A stretch of DNA of 64,000 bases, taken from the NCBI RefSeq assembly GCF_003597395.2, contig NC_133771.1, positions 132,669,332 through 132,733,331 of the forward strand, written 5' to 3'. The notes beneath the pieces are model-generated. The model did no database searches, had not been told where the DNA came from, and saw only the letters and a program-made list of their open reading frames with translations. This stretch comes from Chelonoidis abingdonii (Eukaryota > Chordata > Testudines > Testudinidae). Both the position numbers and the translations under genes were made by a program. Below, piece after piece: positions 22,543 to 34,975 of the stretch (its first letter is position 1; each line of letters starts with the position of its first letter).

Positions 22543-25500
22543 ATCTAGTGATTGTTAAATCAGTGTGCAGCCTTGAGTACTTTCTGGACACCACAATGCT
22601 TTCGGATACCCAGGTAGCCCCTGCTGAATAAAGCACCATCCCCACTTGCAACTGGACAGCTCAGTTCCCCATCCAGGAACAAAGCTGACCTCAGTGAGCC
22701 ATGCATTTGTGACATCTGGGCTCAATTAATGCAATTCATATTTCAAAATGAAGCCACAAACCCTGAAAAAGCTTCTGCTCACACAAAATGCCTGTAAGCT
22801 TAGCAACACTGGGCTCATCGTGAGCACATCACTCCTGTGCTGCACTCTTTGCTCTGGCTGTCCACTGAACAGAGAGTCCAGTTCAAGCTATCACAAAGCA
22901 ATTATGCATTTGCCTTTACCAAAAGGACATCTTTAGTGCTCTGTGCAGTGGGCTCAGGGCCTGCGCAGGTCTGTGTAACCAAGAGAATCCCAGGATTTCC
23001 AGGAGAAATAAATATTCAGTCTACTGTTCCTGGGAGCATTCCACAGCCAGTCACCCACAACCCATTGTCATGGTCTCTGGAGTTCTGTAATAGTTAAGCC
23101 CCAAATTAATAGAGCAAGGGTTCTGAAATTCTGTGGTGCTGACTAAACTGAATCCAGAACAGATTTTGTTTGGCTTTCCCATGCCTCAGTAGTCCCCAAA
23201 GATGCTTTTATTGTTTTAAGTATTAGGCATGTGCATGAGAAAGGGTTTTGTTAGTTCAAGTCAGTCACTCCCCATGAGTTTTATTGGTGCAGCCTGTCCC
23301 TCTCCAGTCTCTGCACCCTCAGGCTGCTCATACCTTTCAGAAGATCTCACTGAAGACCTTTTGAGTCCATCTCATCTTTCTGCACATCCTAATAAGAGAA
23401 TGCACTTTGGTGCCAATTCTCTTTGATTGAAGTAAATGGGAATTGAGAACATGCAGCATCTCACAAGAGGAGCTCCGCACTTTGCAGGAACAGATGCTTT
23501 ATGGATTAAATTCAGCCCTGTGCAGAAGATCAGTACAAAGTCTATGCACTACTGAAATCCTAGAGAAGCCCTCAAAAAGAGGGCTTGCCAGGGATTAAAT
23601 CAGTGCTCAGGACTTGTGTTGGCCCTCAGCACAGGAGTGAATTTTATCACCAGCCTTTCATTCAGATACACAGTAGCATGATGGTTGTGTGTTCCTGGGT
23701 GACTAATGAGAACACTGGGTTGCAGAGTGGAGTTCTTTTCCGGAGGGGGTGGGGAGGAAGAGCAGCATGGTGCATTGTGCGCTAGCATTTGAATTTTTCT
23801 CTGCATAATAGTGAGCAGTAGTTGAGACACCATGTACTTGGAAATTGAAGGTAGGCAAATTCAGACTGGAAATAAAATTCACATTAACACTTAGGGCAAT
23901 TATCCACTGGAACAAGTTGGCAAAGGGGAGTAGTGTATTCACCATTACTTGAAATCCTCAGCTTGAGACTAGTGCTCTCTTTCAACTATATGCTCTACTT
24001 CAGCCACAAGTTATTGGACTGGATGTAAAATCCTATAGCCTGTGATAAACAGTTGGTCAAATAAATGATCACAATGGTCCATTCTGGATTGAAAAATCTG
24101 AGTCTATGAGCTTTTATTTTGGTGTGTGCAGGGAACTTTCAGTTTTATTTGCTCATCATTCAACATGTGACAGTTGGTGACATCTGGTAGTGATTGTGTC
24201 TCATGTCTCCGACCTTGTCATGCAGAACTGTTACATCAGCAATATTTTGTCCTTATCTCATGGAAATGGGATTTCGGGTAGGAAGCCTTCATTTTAGACT
24301 TCAACTCCATGTCACACAGATAGTAACAAGAAAATGTGATAAACATCCACAATGTAACAAGGTAATTATAATACTGCATAGTATGATTCCACCTTAAAGA
24401 CACAGCCGTTGAGTTTTAGTGACAGAATTTCCTGGGAAGGTTTTGATGATCACAGCTGTTAATAGTTCATGTTCAAGTCCTGCTAGAAATTGGTGAAGTT
24501 TAAGGTATTTTTAAATAATTCACATAAGGCTAAAAAAACCACAAACAATAATGAAAGGACTCTTCCTAGAAAGACCAAACAGTGCTGTTAAATAGGCTCT
24601 TGAGATCTGCTACAGTCCTAGGCACCATAATTGAATCTGGATAATCATGAAAAATTTCTTTAGACAGAAAATGCCAGAAAGCAATATCTCCCTGTTTAGA
24701 TTTAATGGTATCCTTGTCCTTTGAATGGGAATCTCAGATTTGCCAAAGCTACTTTATTGGGACTTCTTTTGGCCTCCGTTAACTTGTCAGTCCCAGCTGA
24801 GAAGCTACAAATTGCTCTCAGTTGCTGCCTTATGTTTTTGCTTGGCTGGATGGGTCCACAAAATGGCTGCTAGGATGAAGCATGGCGAGCAGAGCCATAA
24901 CAAGGGTATGTGTGCACTTGGGGCAAGCAAGTACATTTGCACCACCTACCATTTCCTCCCAGCACAGCTTTGCGCCCTAGGTGGCTGCCCTGGTCACATC
25001 CCTGATGTCAAGGTGCTTGCTGCTCTTGAGGCTCTTACTGTGATCTGGTTGTTCCCAAGCAGTAGGTGGTCGCAAACAGCTAAACTGGTGAGATCAGCCA
25101 GAATAAAAGGTGAGTGGAATGGTGAATGAATGCTAATTCTAAATGGAAAAAAGGTGAGGGAAACATAGTGAATTTCAGGATTCCCTAATCTCTGTGGCTT
25201 CACAAAAGTACCATCTAAAGAGTTATTTGGTGCGGGGGGGGTGGGGGGAGAAGGGGGTTTGAGAATGGTTGGAGGCATGGAAACGTTTCCACATCAAATG
25301 AAACTGAAAAGACAGGCTGATGTTCCAGAGAGGTGGCAGTCAGAGGGGACACAATGAAGGTGCAGAAGATAATGAATGGTATAGAGAAGATTGGAAGGGC
25401 ACTTATCCTCACCCTCTCACATAATACAAGAATGGGTGGCAGGGGAGAGAGAGCGAATTAGTGAACTTGAAAGGTATCAAATCTAGAAGTGATTCAAAAA

Positions 25501-26447
25501 TCTCCCAATAAAAAGTAAATAGCCTCTCTGTAAACGCTAGGACCCAGTGGGAGAGAAGGGACAGGAAGGATTAATCTATCCTTCTGATGCTGCTCTGGCC
25601 CTCTCATGCTGCATATTTTTATTTTGCTTCCTTGCCTGCATTACATTAAGCTCCAAGAGAGCAAGGTGGTTAAAGCCTGTGTGGCGACAGCAGCCTAGAT
25701 AGCATCTGTTGCTCACAGGCTTCAGTTTAGCTTGATACTATGTTTAAGTTCTGCCTTTTCCTGGACCTGACTGTGATGAGGGGCACAGGAGAGATTAGCA
25801 CTGTTCACTCAACAGCCATCTGGTTTCCTACCCAGTGGCTCCTTCCCTGGTATCAATCAATGCTGCTTTTGAATAATTGCTATTTTAGATTGATTAAAAT
25901 ATGCAAGTTAGAAATATGCAGTTACAGATCACTGTGGGCAGGAAAGCTTGGCAGGAAAGCTCTGTGGCTGCTTTTGGGGTTATGGGTGAAGAAAGCTTAA
26001 GGATCCACCCTGGGCCTGATCCTGCAACCACACAAACAAGTGAGTGGGTTTACTATTGCAAGTGGTCCTATTGAGCAAGAGAGTTTACTTTCTCATCTCA
26101 TGGGCAAGCCGCAAGTAAAGAGGAGAAAAGGGGTACACTTTACCAAGGCCTGGTCCAACGGGCCTGGCAAAGGACCACAAGCCTATCACCATGAGAAATA
26201 AATTAAAGCTATATTGTGGACATTTGAATTTGACTAAATGTTATTTATGTAAACTCAGTGAGTATGTTTGTGCCTATGGATCTATGTGGTGTTCTGATCT
26301 AGCGAGATTTACCTGAGCCAGTCAGAAGCAGTGTTAGAACAGAAGCAACATTCCAAACATTGATCGGGTCCTCTGAGTCCAGGATGCCTAGAAGGGCTGA
26401 GAGTTGAGACCAGACTAGGGACAAGGAATGATACCTCTAGGGGGCAT

Positions 26448-26735
26448 TTGTCACTGGTGTATCATACTGCTATGTCTGGCTATAAATACAAGTCAGGCTG
26501 CCAGAAACATCAGGAGCTTAAAGGGAAAGAAAAGAAGCTAATGGACGCCAGCCAATCCTCCAATTTTTCTAGACAGACAAGTCCTCTGTCTCAAGCAAAG
26601 GCACTAATTGGGGAATTGGACGAACAAAAACAGCAAGGTGGAGGTGATATCAGTATAGGTACAGTGCAAATTGACATAGAAGTGCATCCAGATGAATCAT
26701 GTAATTCCGATCTAGTGATAGGTATGTCATAGCAC
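26448..26735 (+). pseudogene. hAT-like transposase N-terminal remnant, copy B
   Basis: A 94-codon frame in which residues from about position 9 (MSGYKYKSGCQKHQELKGKE) form a short basic start like those of hAT-derived transposases that precede a zinc-finger region. It continues with GGGDISIGTVQIDIEVHPDE and then stops. No DDE-type catalytic part follows: the next 300 bases are a small foldback element. The resemblance is by eye only. The copy A counterpart (16,220-16,565) is frame-broken, so nothing supports present-day translation. Confidence 0.45.
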
Positions 26736-26789
26736 CACCAGAGACTCATGGCATGTCCATATTTACCTCCGGAGCAACCGATCCAGCAG

Positions 26790-27030
26790 AGGTCGATTTA
26801 TTGCCTCTAGTGAAGATGCGATAAATAGTCTGCCAAGAGCTCTCCCATCGACTCCAGTACTCCAGAGTGAGAAGTGTAGGCGCAGTTGACAGGGGAGCAT
26901 CAGCAGTCAACCCACCGCAGTAAAGACACCACAGTAAGTAAATCTAAGTACATCAACTTCAGCTAAGTTATTCACATAGCTGAAGTTGCGCAACTTAGAT
27001 CGATCCTCCCCATGTAGACCAGGCCTCAGA
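26790..27030. mobile_element. Foldback DNA element fragment, copy B
   Basis: Contains 'catcaacttcagctaagttattcacatagctgaagttgcg', in which 'aacttcagct' and 'agctgaagtt' are perfect complements around a short loop. It ends in 'catgtagaccaggcctcag'. The structure marks a small terminal-inverted-repeat element; the counterpart in copy A is noisier. Confidence 0.55.
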
Positions 27031-27548
27031 GGAAGATTTGCCAGAAGCAGGAGAGAGCAGTGCTGCACTACTCACTGATTTGGGTTTTTTAAAAAGATCC
27101 TGGATTGTGACCTAAACACATTACAGATTGTCAAAAAAACAAAAACAAACCACCAACACAACTTTGGTGTACTGATTTTGAAGAAATGCGGAAGCTAGTG
27201 AAGTCAATGCCTAAAGATGTAGATGGCTGTAGTTTTCCTGAATTTCTTCTCAAATATAAGATTCCAAGAGACTGGCTGCAAGTCTGCTTTTGAAAAAAGC
27301 TTCAAATGCCACCATTTATCTCACTTAATGAGATTAAAAACCAAAACAAAAACTGCAACTAATTTTCAGTGAAGTGTGAATTTTTTGCACATTGCCAGTG
27401 ACTGGCAGAAACCAAATGACGTTCGGTACTCATCAAAAACTGCATCTGATCTGCTATGGCATAGGAATGCTTATGTCATCTTGTTGTTTTGTCTATTGAG
27501 TGTGAACTTGCAAGAAAAAATGGACTTTAGTGAAATCATTCATGACAG

Positions 27549-27945
27549 TGGTGATGGAGTAGGGACTGTCTGTGTGGGGAACGGGAAGGAGTAGGGACTG
27601 TCTGTAGGTGAGGGACAGGTGCTTAGCCTGTAATCTGACCCCGGCAGGGGGGAGGGGAGAGCTCCTGGGGGGAGGAGATGGGGACAAAGGAGTCGGCCGG
27701 CGGGAGAACAGGCAGGACAGTTTGGGTTTGGGGCTGTGGGGCGGAATTCAGGGTATCCTAGCTGGGATCCAAGTATCCTGAACCCCCCAGAAGGACTCAG
27801 TGGAGGGGTCCTGACTGTGCCTGCAAGCTCTGCTGTAACCTGTGTTCCTGTTGTCCAAGAAACCTTCTGTTTTACTGGCTGGATAAAAGTCACTGTGGGG
27901 TCCAAGCAGAGGGGAGAAGGGCTGGAACCCCCAGACTCCGTGACA
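27549..27945 (+). mobile_element. Solo LTR with ACAG target duplication, copy B
   Basis: Starts TGGTGATGGAG and ends CTCCGTGACA, 397 bp, with ACAG on each side (27,545-27,548 and 27,946-27,949). Four-base duplications with TG...CA ends fit an endogenous retrovirus-type LTR. The polyadenylation word of the family is mutated here ('tccaagaaacc' where relatives have AATAAA). The minus-strand 137-codon frame at 27,540-27,953 is only the LTR read backwards. Confidence 0.72.
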
Positions 27946-27959
27946 ACAGTCATACCTAT

Positions 27960-30900
27960 GCAATTTCAGAAATGAAAGAGAAAATATTTTATTAGTATGT
28001 ATGGAGGCTAATTTTATGAGTTTGCCCTGGGCCCAATGAAATGTTGCTTGAGGCCTGGATAAGAGCAACAATTGCAAAGTAGGCCCAAGTTTTTTTCGTA
28101 GCAAACTTCCTACTTGAACGGAATTAAGGACTCACCTGCAAAGAGCTGAATGCTACTGTCAGATGTTAGGCATGCTCAACTCCCAGTGAAGCCAGTGGGA
28201 GTTGAGGGTATTCAGCACCTTGAGGTACACATCGTCATCTCCCCAGAATTGAGCCCTAAATAAGAAGTCAGGGAGGCATTAAAAGCCCATCCTATCACCA
28301 ACAACAAATGCTTGGAATGAGGTCTTGAGAGACTCTGGGAAAACTGAATTTGGGTATTCTAACTCATGAGAGGCACCACAGAGTGGAGAGGGGCCACCAT
28401 ATGGGAGCAGGGAGTGGATAAGTAGTGGTATTGCTAAAGTAAAAGACCCTCTTTCTATATTATTCAGGGGAGTCTGCAATACACGCAGAAAGCTTTCATA
28501 AGAAATTGGCACTGCTGCTGGATGACCTTTTTGGCTAACAGTAAATTCACTGAAAATGCATTTTCCAGGGCACTGAAACAGTTTGCAAATTTGGATGGAA
28601 TTTGGCAAAGAGCTTTGAACAAACAAAAACAATTTTTCTCAGAAGTGTCAAAATGTTCTGAATCAACATTTGACTTTCATTTACCAAACAATTGTTTTGG
28701 TGAGAAAAAGCATCAACTTAGGTTTTAAACTAACAGATTTCAGTTTTTTGATTGATTTTTTAGTTTGGTCACTGAACTAAAATACCAAGTATCCACTCAT
28801 CTCTAACTGGCACCATGACACTAATAATAGGGGTTAGAGTAGGGAGTTATGGCACTTAACCAGACTCATTAAAGTTGTTGTGGAAAAAGTGCCCAGCATG
28901 CTACAGCCTCATTTTTAACCAGATGGAAGGTTCCTACTGCCAAAACCAGAATATGAAAACAGTGAAGTAAATAAATACCAGTAACTGCATTAATCCTGAC
29001 AGATATTTGAGTGTCATTGTAATAAACCTTTCACTTGCCATTCCAATGTCATCTTGTAATAAGTAATTTGGCCAAGCATTCATGCCAATATAAATGCAAT
29101 CAAAGCCTTTCCTACATCAATTATTTTCCCATTTTTAAAAATAAATCTTGGGTTATATAGTCCATAAAAATAATGGAGTGAGCATAAGATGTTTTTACCT
29201 CAGCGGTAACTCAGTTGAGGGATTCAGCTGTAATTACCAAGCTTTCAAACTCTCCTGCCTGGGGTTCTGATATTATTGGAGTGATGGAGTTAATTCCCAG
29301 CCTGGCACAATTTAGCTACACCTCTGTTATTCTAGCAGCTAAACCACCAGTTTATTACAGAACAGAGCTGCACATCACACCCAGGCAGTCCGTCAATTAT
29401 ACTCTGCAGTGGAAACAAAGCATGTATGGCATCAAAAGCCTTTAGAATATTTTAGGGCTGGATTTTCAAATGTACTCAGCTCCCATTTAGGCTGGGTATA
29501 TCAGGATGTTCAGGAGTTAGGTGCCCAACTCCATTTGAAAAGCACATTGTAAGCTGAACTCCTACAAAATCTGGCCCTTAGGCTGTATGATGCACTTTCA
29601 GAGATTTCTTAATTCTCAGCAGGGGTGGGAAGGGCACCTTGGAGGTTTTTATATTTTTTTTTTTTTGATTGCTCATTTTTGTATCCATTCACTGGTCTGT
29701 CAATGCTGCTAGACCCAAGCCTGGCTTTGGCATGAGTACTTGCCTGAAATGGGTAGATGAAGGGACAAGATTATTGGCACATGCAACCTGCTATTTTGGA
29801 ATGAGCTACTCTTTTCTAAATTAGAAGCACAATGCTGAAAATAGCCCTTTCCTATCAGACACAGATCTGGACATAATGATCTACACATCTGAGATAGTCA
29901 GGCTCAATTTCTTAAACTCACATCTAGGAATGAAGACATGGGCCCCGAAAAAGCTCTACAGTAGAACCTCAGAGTTATGAAGTGACCAGTCAGACACCTC
30001 ATTTGGAACCAGACATATGCAATCAGACAGCAGCAGAGACCAAAAAATCTCCCAAAAACAAATACAGTACTGTGTTAAATGTAAACTACTAAAAAAAATA
30101 TAAAGGGAAAGGCGCATTTTTCTTCTGCATAGTAAAGTTTCAAAGCTGTATTAGTCAATGATCAGTTGTAAACTTTTGAAAGAACCACCATAACGTTTTG
30201 TATAGAATTATGAACATTTCAGAGTTATGAACAACCTCCATTCCTGAGGTGTGCGTAACTGAGGTTCTATTGTACTAGTGCAGAATACAGCCATCTGTTT
30301 GCTAAGCAACTGTGAGTGCGTCAATCTGGTGCTCCACTCTGTGTTCAGTATAGGTCAGTGCAGAGTCCAGTTCAAGGTCTGTGCCTTGATACTTAAAACT
30401 CTTCATGGGACTGGCCCAAGCTATTTGAGAGATTGTGTGTCCATCCCACAATAACTAAACTGCACTGGAACATGGAAACTGTTGACCAACAGAGGGAGCC
30501 TTGAGAGTTCAAGAGACAGTTTGCACTGGAGTTGGATCTAGAATGACTGTGTGTGTGTGTGTTGGGCAGGGGGGGGGGGGAAGAGGGAGAGGCTTAAGAA
30601 AGCTCTAACGAATTGAGAGAAATAGCTGTGGTTTGGTCCTTTGAAACTTGCTGAATGTCTGCAACATCCCCCGCTTCCCCACAAACAAACATTCTTCACA
30701 TTCACCTTACAAGAAAGTCAGCCTTATCTGGCTTTGTACCAATGGATAAATACCCAGCTAAGAATTCTACTTAACTAAGGAGACTTCAAGTCTTTTCCTA
30801 TTTCCATCTTTGAAGGACAAAGAAAAGCCTGCGATGAAAGCCTTCAGTACATCTTCCCCACTGTGAACAGCACTGATACCTGTCTGGTGACATCATGGCT

Positions 30901-31440
30901 GCCTGCAGTAGGAAACAACTCTGTTTCCATTGATGTCCTTCCAGCAGAGAACAATGGAACCTGAAATGAACTAGGAATGAAGTTGTCAATGGCAAAAAAC
31001 TCTCATTGACTTCAATGAGGTCAGGATTTCACCCCAGGTCTAGGCCTCCTAATAAAGAATGTGACTGAATATTAGCATTTTTAAGGTTAAAAAGGAAGCA
31101 GAAAAAAATAAATGTAACACAACAACTTTCAGACCTTCTTTATATGTTTAAAACTGGCCAAATAATGGGAAGGGGGATTAGGGAATGACTAATATTTTGG
31201 GAGTACTAAGACTGATTGTTTGTCCATACTTGATCCCTTTTAGTATTTACGAAGCTTCAAACTAGTATGCACAATTTGATCAAGAACATGCATTGGAGGT
31301 CTTAGAGTATTTAATAATAAATACATGGCTCTTACACTGAATTCATGTATTTGTGAAAAGATTGGTGATCCATTTCAAAGCTCAGATACCAACATAGGAT
31401 GCTTTGTGTACAGGCCAGGTTTTCCTGTTGAGTATTTTTC
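27960..31440. other. Non-coding part of copy B, no gene
   Basis: Counterpart of 17,765-21,285. A foldback-like piece lies near 28,140-28,235 ('caactcccagtgaagccagtgggagttgagggtattcagcac', self-complementary) and another near 29,455-29,585. A GT run followed by a G run lies at about 30,548-30,580. No splice-ready exon or conserved frame stands out. Confidence 0.45.
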
Positions 31441-31444
31441 CCAA

Positions 31445-32512
31445 ATACTAATAGTATCCCCCAGGGGTCTGTACCGGGACCAGTGCTGTTCAACATATTC
31501 ATAAGTGATCTGGAAAAAGGGGCAAACAGTGAGATGGCCAAATTTGCAAGTGATACAAAACTTCAAGATAGTTAGGTCCAAAGCAGACTGCAAAGAATTA
31601 CAAAGGGACCTCACAAAATTGGTGACTGGGCAACAAAATGGCAGATGAAATTCAATGTTGTTAAATACAAAGTAATGCATACTGGAAAACAATCTCACTA
31701 TGCATATAAAATAATGGAGTATAAATTAGCTGTTGCCACAGAATAAAGATCTTGGAGTCATTGTGGATAGTTCTCTAAAAACATCCGCTCAATGCACAGT
31801 GGCAGTCAAAAAAACTAACAACGTTGGGAACCATTAGGAAAGGGATAGATAATACAGAAAATATATTGCCTCTATATAAATCCATGGTATGCCCACCTCT
31901 TGAATACAGATCTGATCACCCTATCTCAAAAGATATATTGGAACTGGAAAAGGTACAGAAAAGGGCAACAAAAATGATTAGGGGTATGGAACAGCTTCCC
32001 TATGAGGACAGATTAATAATATTTCCAAGGTGAAAAGTACCAAAAAGAGAGGACTAAGGGGGGGATCTGACTGATCTATAAAATCATGATTGGCATAGAG
32101 AAAGTAAATAAGGAAGTGTTATTTACTCCTCTTAACTCAAGAATTAGGAGTCAGCAAATGAAATAATCAGCAAGTTTAAAATTAAAAAGGAAGTATTTCT
32201 TCAAACAATGCACACAGTCTTTGCCAAAGGATAGTGAAGGCCAAGACTATAACAGGGTTAAAAAAAGGAGTAGATACATTCATGGAGGATAAATCCATAA
32301 ATGGCTATTAGCCAGGATGGGCAGGGATGGTGTCCCTATCCTCTATTTGCCAAAAGCTGGGAATGGATAACAGGGCATGGATCACTTGATTACCTGTTCT
32401 GTTCATTCCCTCTAGGGCACCTGGCATTGGCCACTGTTGGAAGACAGGATACTGGGCTAGATGGACCTTTGGTCGGACCCACTACGGCTGCTCTTATAGA
32501 TGGGATGCAGTG
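31445..32512 (+). mobile_element. CR1-type LINE, 5'-truncated
   Basis: The translated stretch shows QGSVPGPVLFNIFISDLEKG near the left end and, about 250 bases on, a KDLGVIVDSSLK motif, both typical of CR1-family reverse transcriptases. It then reads through 'ctggaaaaggtacagaaaagggcaac' (the LE-VQKRAT region, 31,939-31,964) and a 3' part ending 'ctgggctagatggacctttggtc ... ctgctcttat'. Many stops and frameshifts show it is dead. This is a partial copy of about 1.07 kb from an element that is 3-5 kb when complete. Only here, not in copy A, does the element run to its natural 3' end. Confidence 0.82.
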
Positions 32513-32812
32513 ATTTCCTCATTTCTGATAGAGTCCATCCCTCTCTGACCACTGCTAGAGAATTTATCTCTGGGTCTTATGAGAATAACTCAAGAGCAAT
32601 GCTATTTGCATTTGGGCTGCAACAGATTACACTACATATCAGGTATCCAAATATAAAAATTCCCTAAGTCAGACACTCTCAGACCCCCTCCTGAAGTCTT
32701 CAAGCACACACCTAACCTTGACTATATGGTGTCCATTCCCAGGCTAATTGAGCCAGTCCATACTAGAAACCCTTTAAAGTGTTTTATTTATAAATATTAG
32801 AAAAGCCACAAA

Positions 32813-33068
32813 GCGCATGTCTATACTGCAATGAAAAAAATTTCAGTTTGCACAAGTGAACTAATGGGGGCTTGAGCCACTGGCCTATTTCATTGGTGTG
32901 TAGACTTCCAGACTTGGGTTGGAGCCTGGGATCCTTCCACCTCGCAGTGTTCTAGAGTCCAGTCTTCAGCCCAAGCCCGGAACACTACATTGCAATCAAT
33001 CAGCCCCACAGCTTGAGTCAACAGGCACGGGACAGCTGCAGGTGTTTAGTTGCAGTGTAGACATATGC
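32813..33068. mobile_element. Foldback DNA element, 'tgtctacactgcaa' family
   Basis: Left end GCGCATGTCTATACTGCAA and the reverse complement of the right end GCATATGTCTACACTGCAA match at 16 of 19 bases. The interior has CCCAAGC...GCTTGAG complementary words. At 256 bp with no coding capacity it is a non-autonomous DNA element. The short frame at 32,919-33,122 comes from its interior. Confidence 0.7.
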
Positions 33069-33734
33069 AAAGAAATAGAAGTCAGATGCTGTGCTGGAAT
33101 TGGGTTTAAACATAGGTCCTAACCTGATTTGATGTTCATTGCAGACTGGGCCTTACTGATTCTCAGAGAGGCTAACTAGTCTGATAATGGGTCCTATTTT
33201 CCTTAGAATCCACATAAAAGGCCCAACTGTTTTACACCAATATATTTCCCCACTGACTTCAGTAGAGGAACTGCAGAGGAGAATCAGACCTGAAGTCTTT
33301 TGTAGTTATGCTTTCCAGTTCCCTATGGCACAGGTGTTAAAAATAGTTTAAGTGCTAAGGGCTCTCTTTAAATAGTTCTCCATATCCCTCTGTGTAGTAC
33401 GCATAGTAAGAACTGACACTTGATATGCCCCACAGTACTTGCAGAAGTGAAAAAGAAAGATTCTTGACCGTTTGTAAAATGTACATGAATGTTACTGGAT
33501 TTGTAGTTATCACACACGCAAATGCTTCCATATCTACATATTAGTGCAGTAAACAAACACAAGCACATTTGACATGGACATACATGCTGCCAGTCTCCCA
33601 GGAGCACATACTCACCTGCACAAGGGCACACATTTTCATTCATACATGTGCACTTACACAAATACCTGTATACACACACAGTATGTTTTTGCTCACAGCT
33701 AATATTCCCCTTCCTCCTCCCCCCAGGCACCCTC

Positions 33735-34043
33735 AGGCCAGATCTACACTTGGAAGGCTTTCGGTATAGGTGTACTGATATGCTATACTGCCAAAGTACA
33801 CCACTCCTAGTGTAGTTGCTGGCAAAGCTGTGCTTTTCAGGGCATAGCTTATTCCACTCCTCCCCTTTCTCCCCCTACCCCCCATGTGAAACAACCAGTC
33901 TTGGTAAAAAGACAGTTTTCCCAGTGCAACTGTTTCTATACTAGGACTTCTGCTGGCACAGCTATGTCGGTCAGGGATGACACCTCATTATACGCCCAAG
34001 CCACATAGCTATGTTGGCAGAGAAGTCTGTAGTACAGGCCTGG
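33735..34043. mobile_element. Foldback DNA element, 'ccagatctacac' family
   Basis: Starts 'aggccagatctacacttgg' and ends 'agtctgtagtacaggcctgg', which is a diverged inverse of the start. Internal pairs include 'cagctatgtcggtcagggatg' against weaker complements. It fits a ~310-bp non-autonomous element. Decay prevents a clear target duplication. Confidence 0.55.
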
Positions 34044-34049
34044 ACTCAG

Positions 34050-34975
34050 TCCCTCTCTCTCTGGTTCAGAATGTGCCTTGAGGATTACAGGTGCTTTTCA
34101 CCTAAGATAAGGTGGTGTAGAAGGGGTTCAGAACAATGGCTAATTGTTTTCAAATCACAAAGCTATTGTTCAGCTGGTTTAGCTTATCCATACTTTTATC
34201 ACATCACCTCTCAAACGTATTAGTCTCTCCTGTGATCTCCCCTGAATGGGGAACAGAGAAGGGGTGGGAGGAAGAGACTTAACCTATTCATGGGAAGAAA
34301 GTCCATTTACTGAGGCAAGAGCCCTGGCCACACTGGGCAGGTTTATAACAGTGTTTGAAACATTTTCAAGGACAGTTGCAGACTAACATTGTTGCAGTAG
34401 ACTACGTTACCACCATGTTCAGACACTGTTCTATAGGCTTGATAAAGAGGCGGAGGAGTATGGTTTCTGTGAGAATGACTGCTCTTAAAAAAATTCCTCT
34501 CCAGAGTGAGCATGACACTTTGCTAAAACCATCACACCACTCATGCTGTTTAAATGAGCTCCTGTGTTACAACAGAGGATTGAAATTTCCATTATAATAC
34601 ATTGTTCTGCTGCCTCTACTGTCACAAGGAACTTATTTCAGCAGCTTGAGCTATAGGGAAGGATGTAGAAGTCAAGAAGAAAGAAGGAGTAATAAACCCC
34701 CCAACAAACATGCACATTGGAAAGAGGGCTGGGATTTACAGTACATGAAATGATGTCTTTAAATATATTGTGCTTTGCCATGGTGACAGATGCCTTAGAA
34801 AAAACCTTAAGATAGAGACTATAGCTAGATAGTGGGTAGCTAAAATTCTAGTCTGAAAAACAGAACAAAACAACTTACCAAGCATGGATCTAAGACCCTG
34901 CATAAAACTACAAGTCTAACTGGACATGTCCTAGGCTGCAACAAGATCCCCAACATGGTTTTGTAACTATATTGG
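34050..34975. other. Non-coding DNA, nothing recognised
   Basis: No gene, repeat boundary or inverted repeat that I can support. The short plus-strand frames here have no family resemblance. Confidence 0.4.

Larger units (their letters stand above)
21800..31935. repeat. Copy B of the ~10.2 kb near-duplicate
   Basis: Collinear partner of 11,600-21,797. Copy B starts in the middle of the LTR-like repeat whose full left end exists only in copy A. It runs on without a break into the right part of a CR1 LINE that copy A lacks. This complementary truncation is what two unmerged read extensions from opposite sides of one gap would give. Copy B also has about 140 bases at 22,083-22,222 with no counterpart in A. 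Sequence quality improves toward its right end: the CR1 there reads closer to family norm than in copy A. Confidence 0.92.

Noticed and set aside
11600..31935. The 10 kb pair as an ancient segmental duplication with adaptive meaning
   Set aside because: The dominance of one-base indels, the complementary truncation at the seam and the clean flanks all favour an assembly artefact; I therefore do not read biology into differences between the copies.
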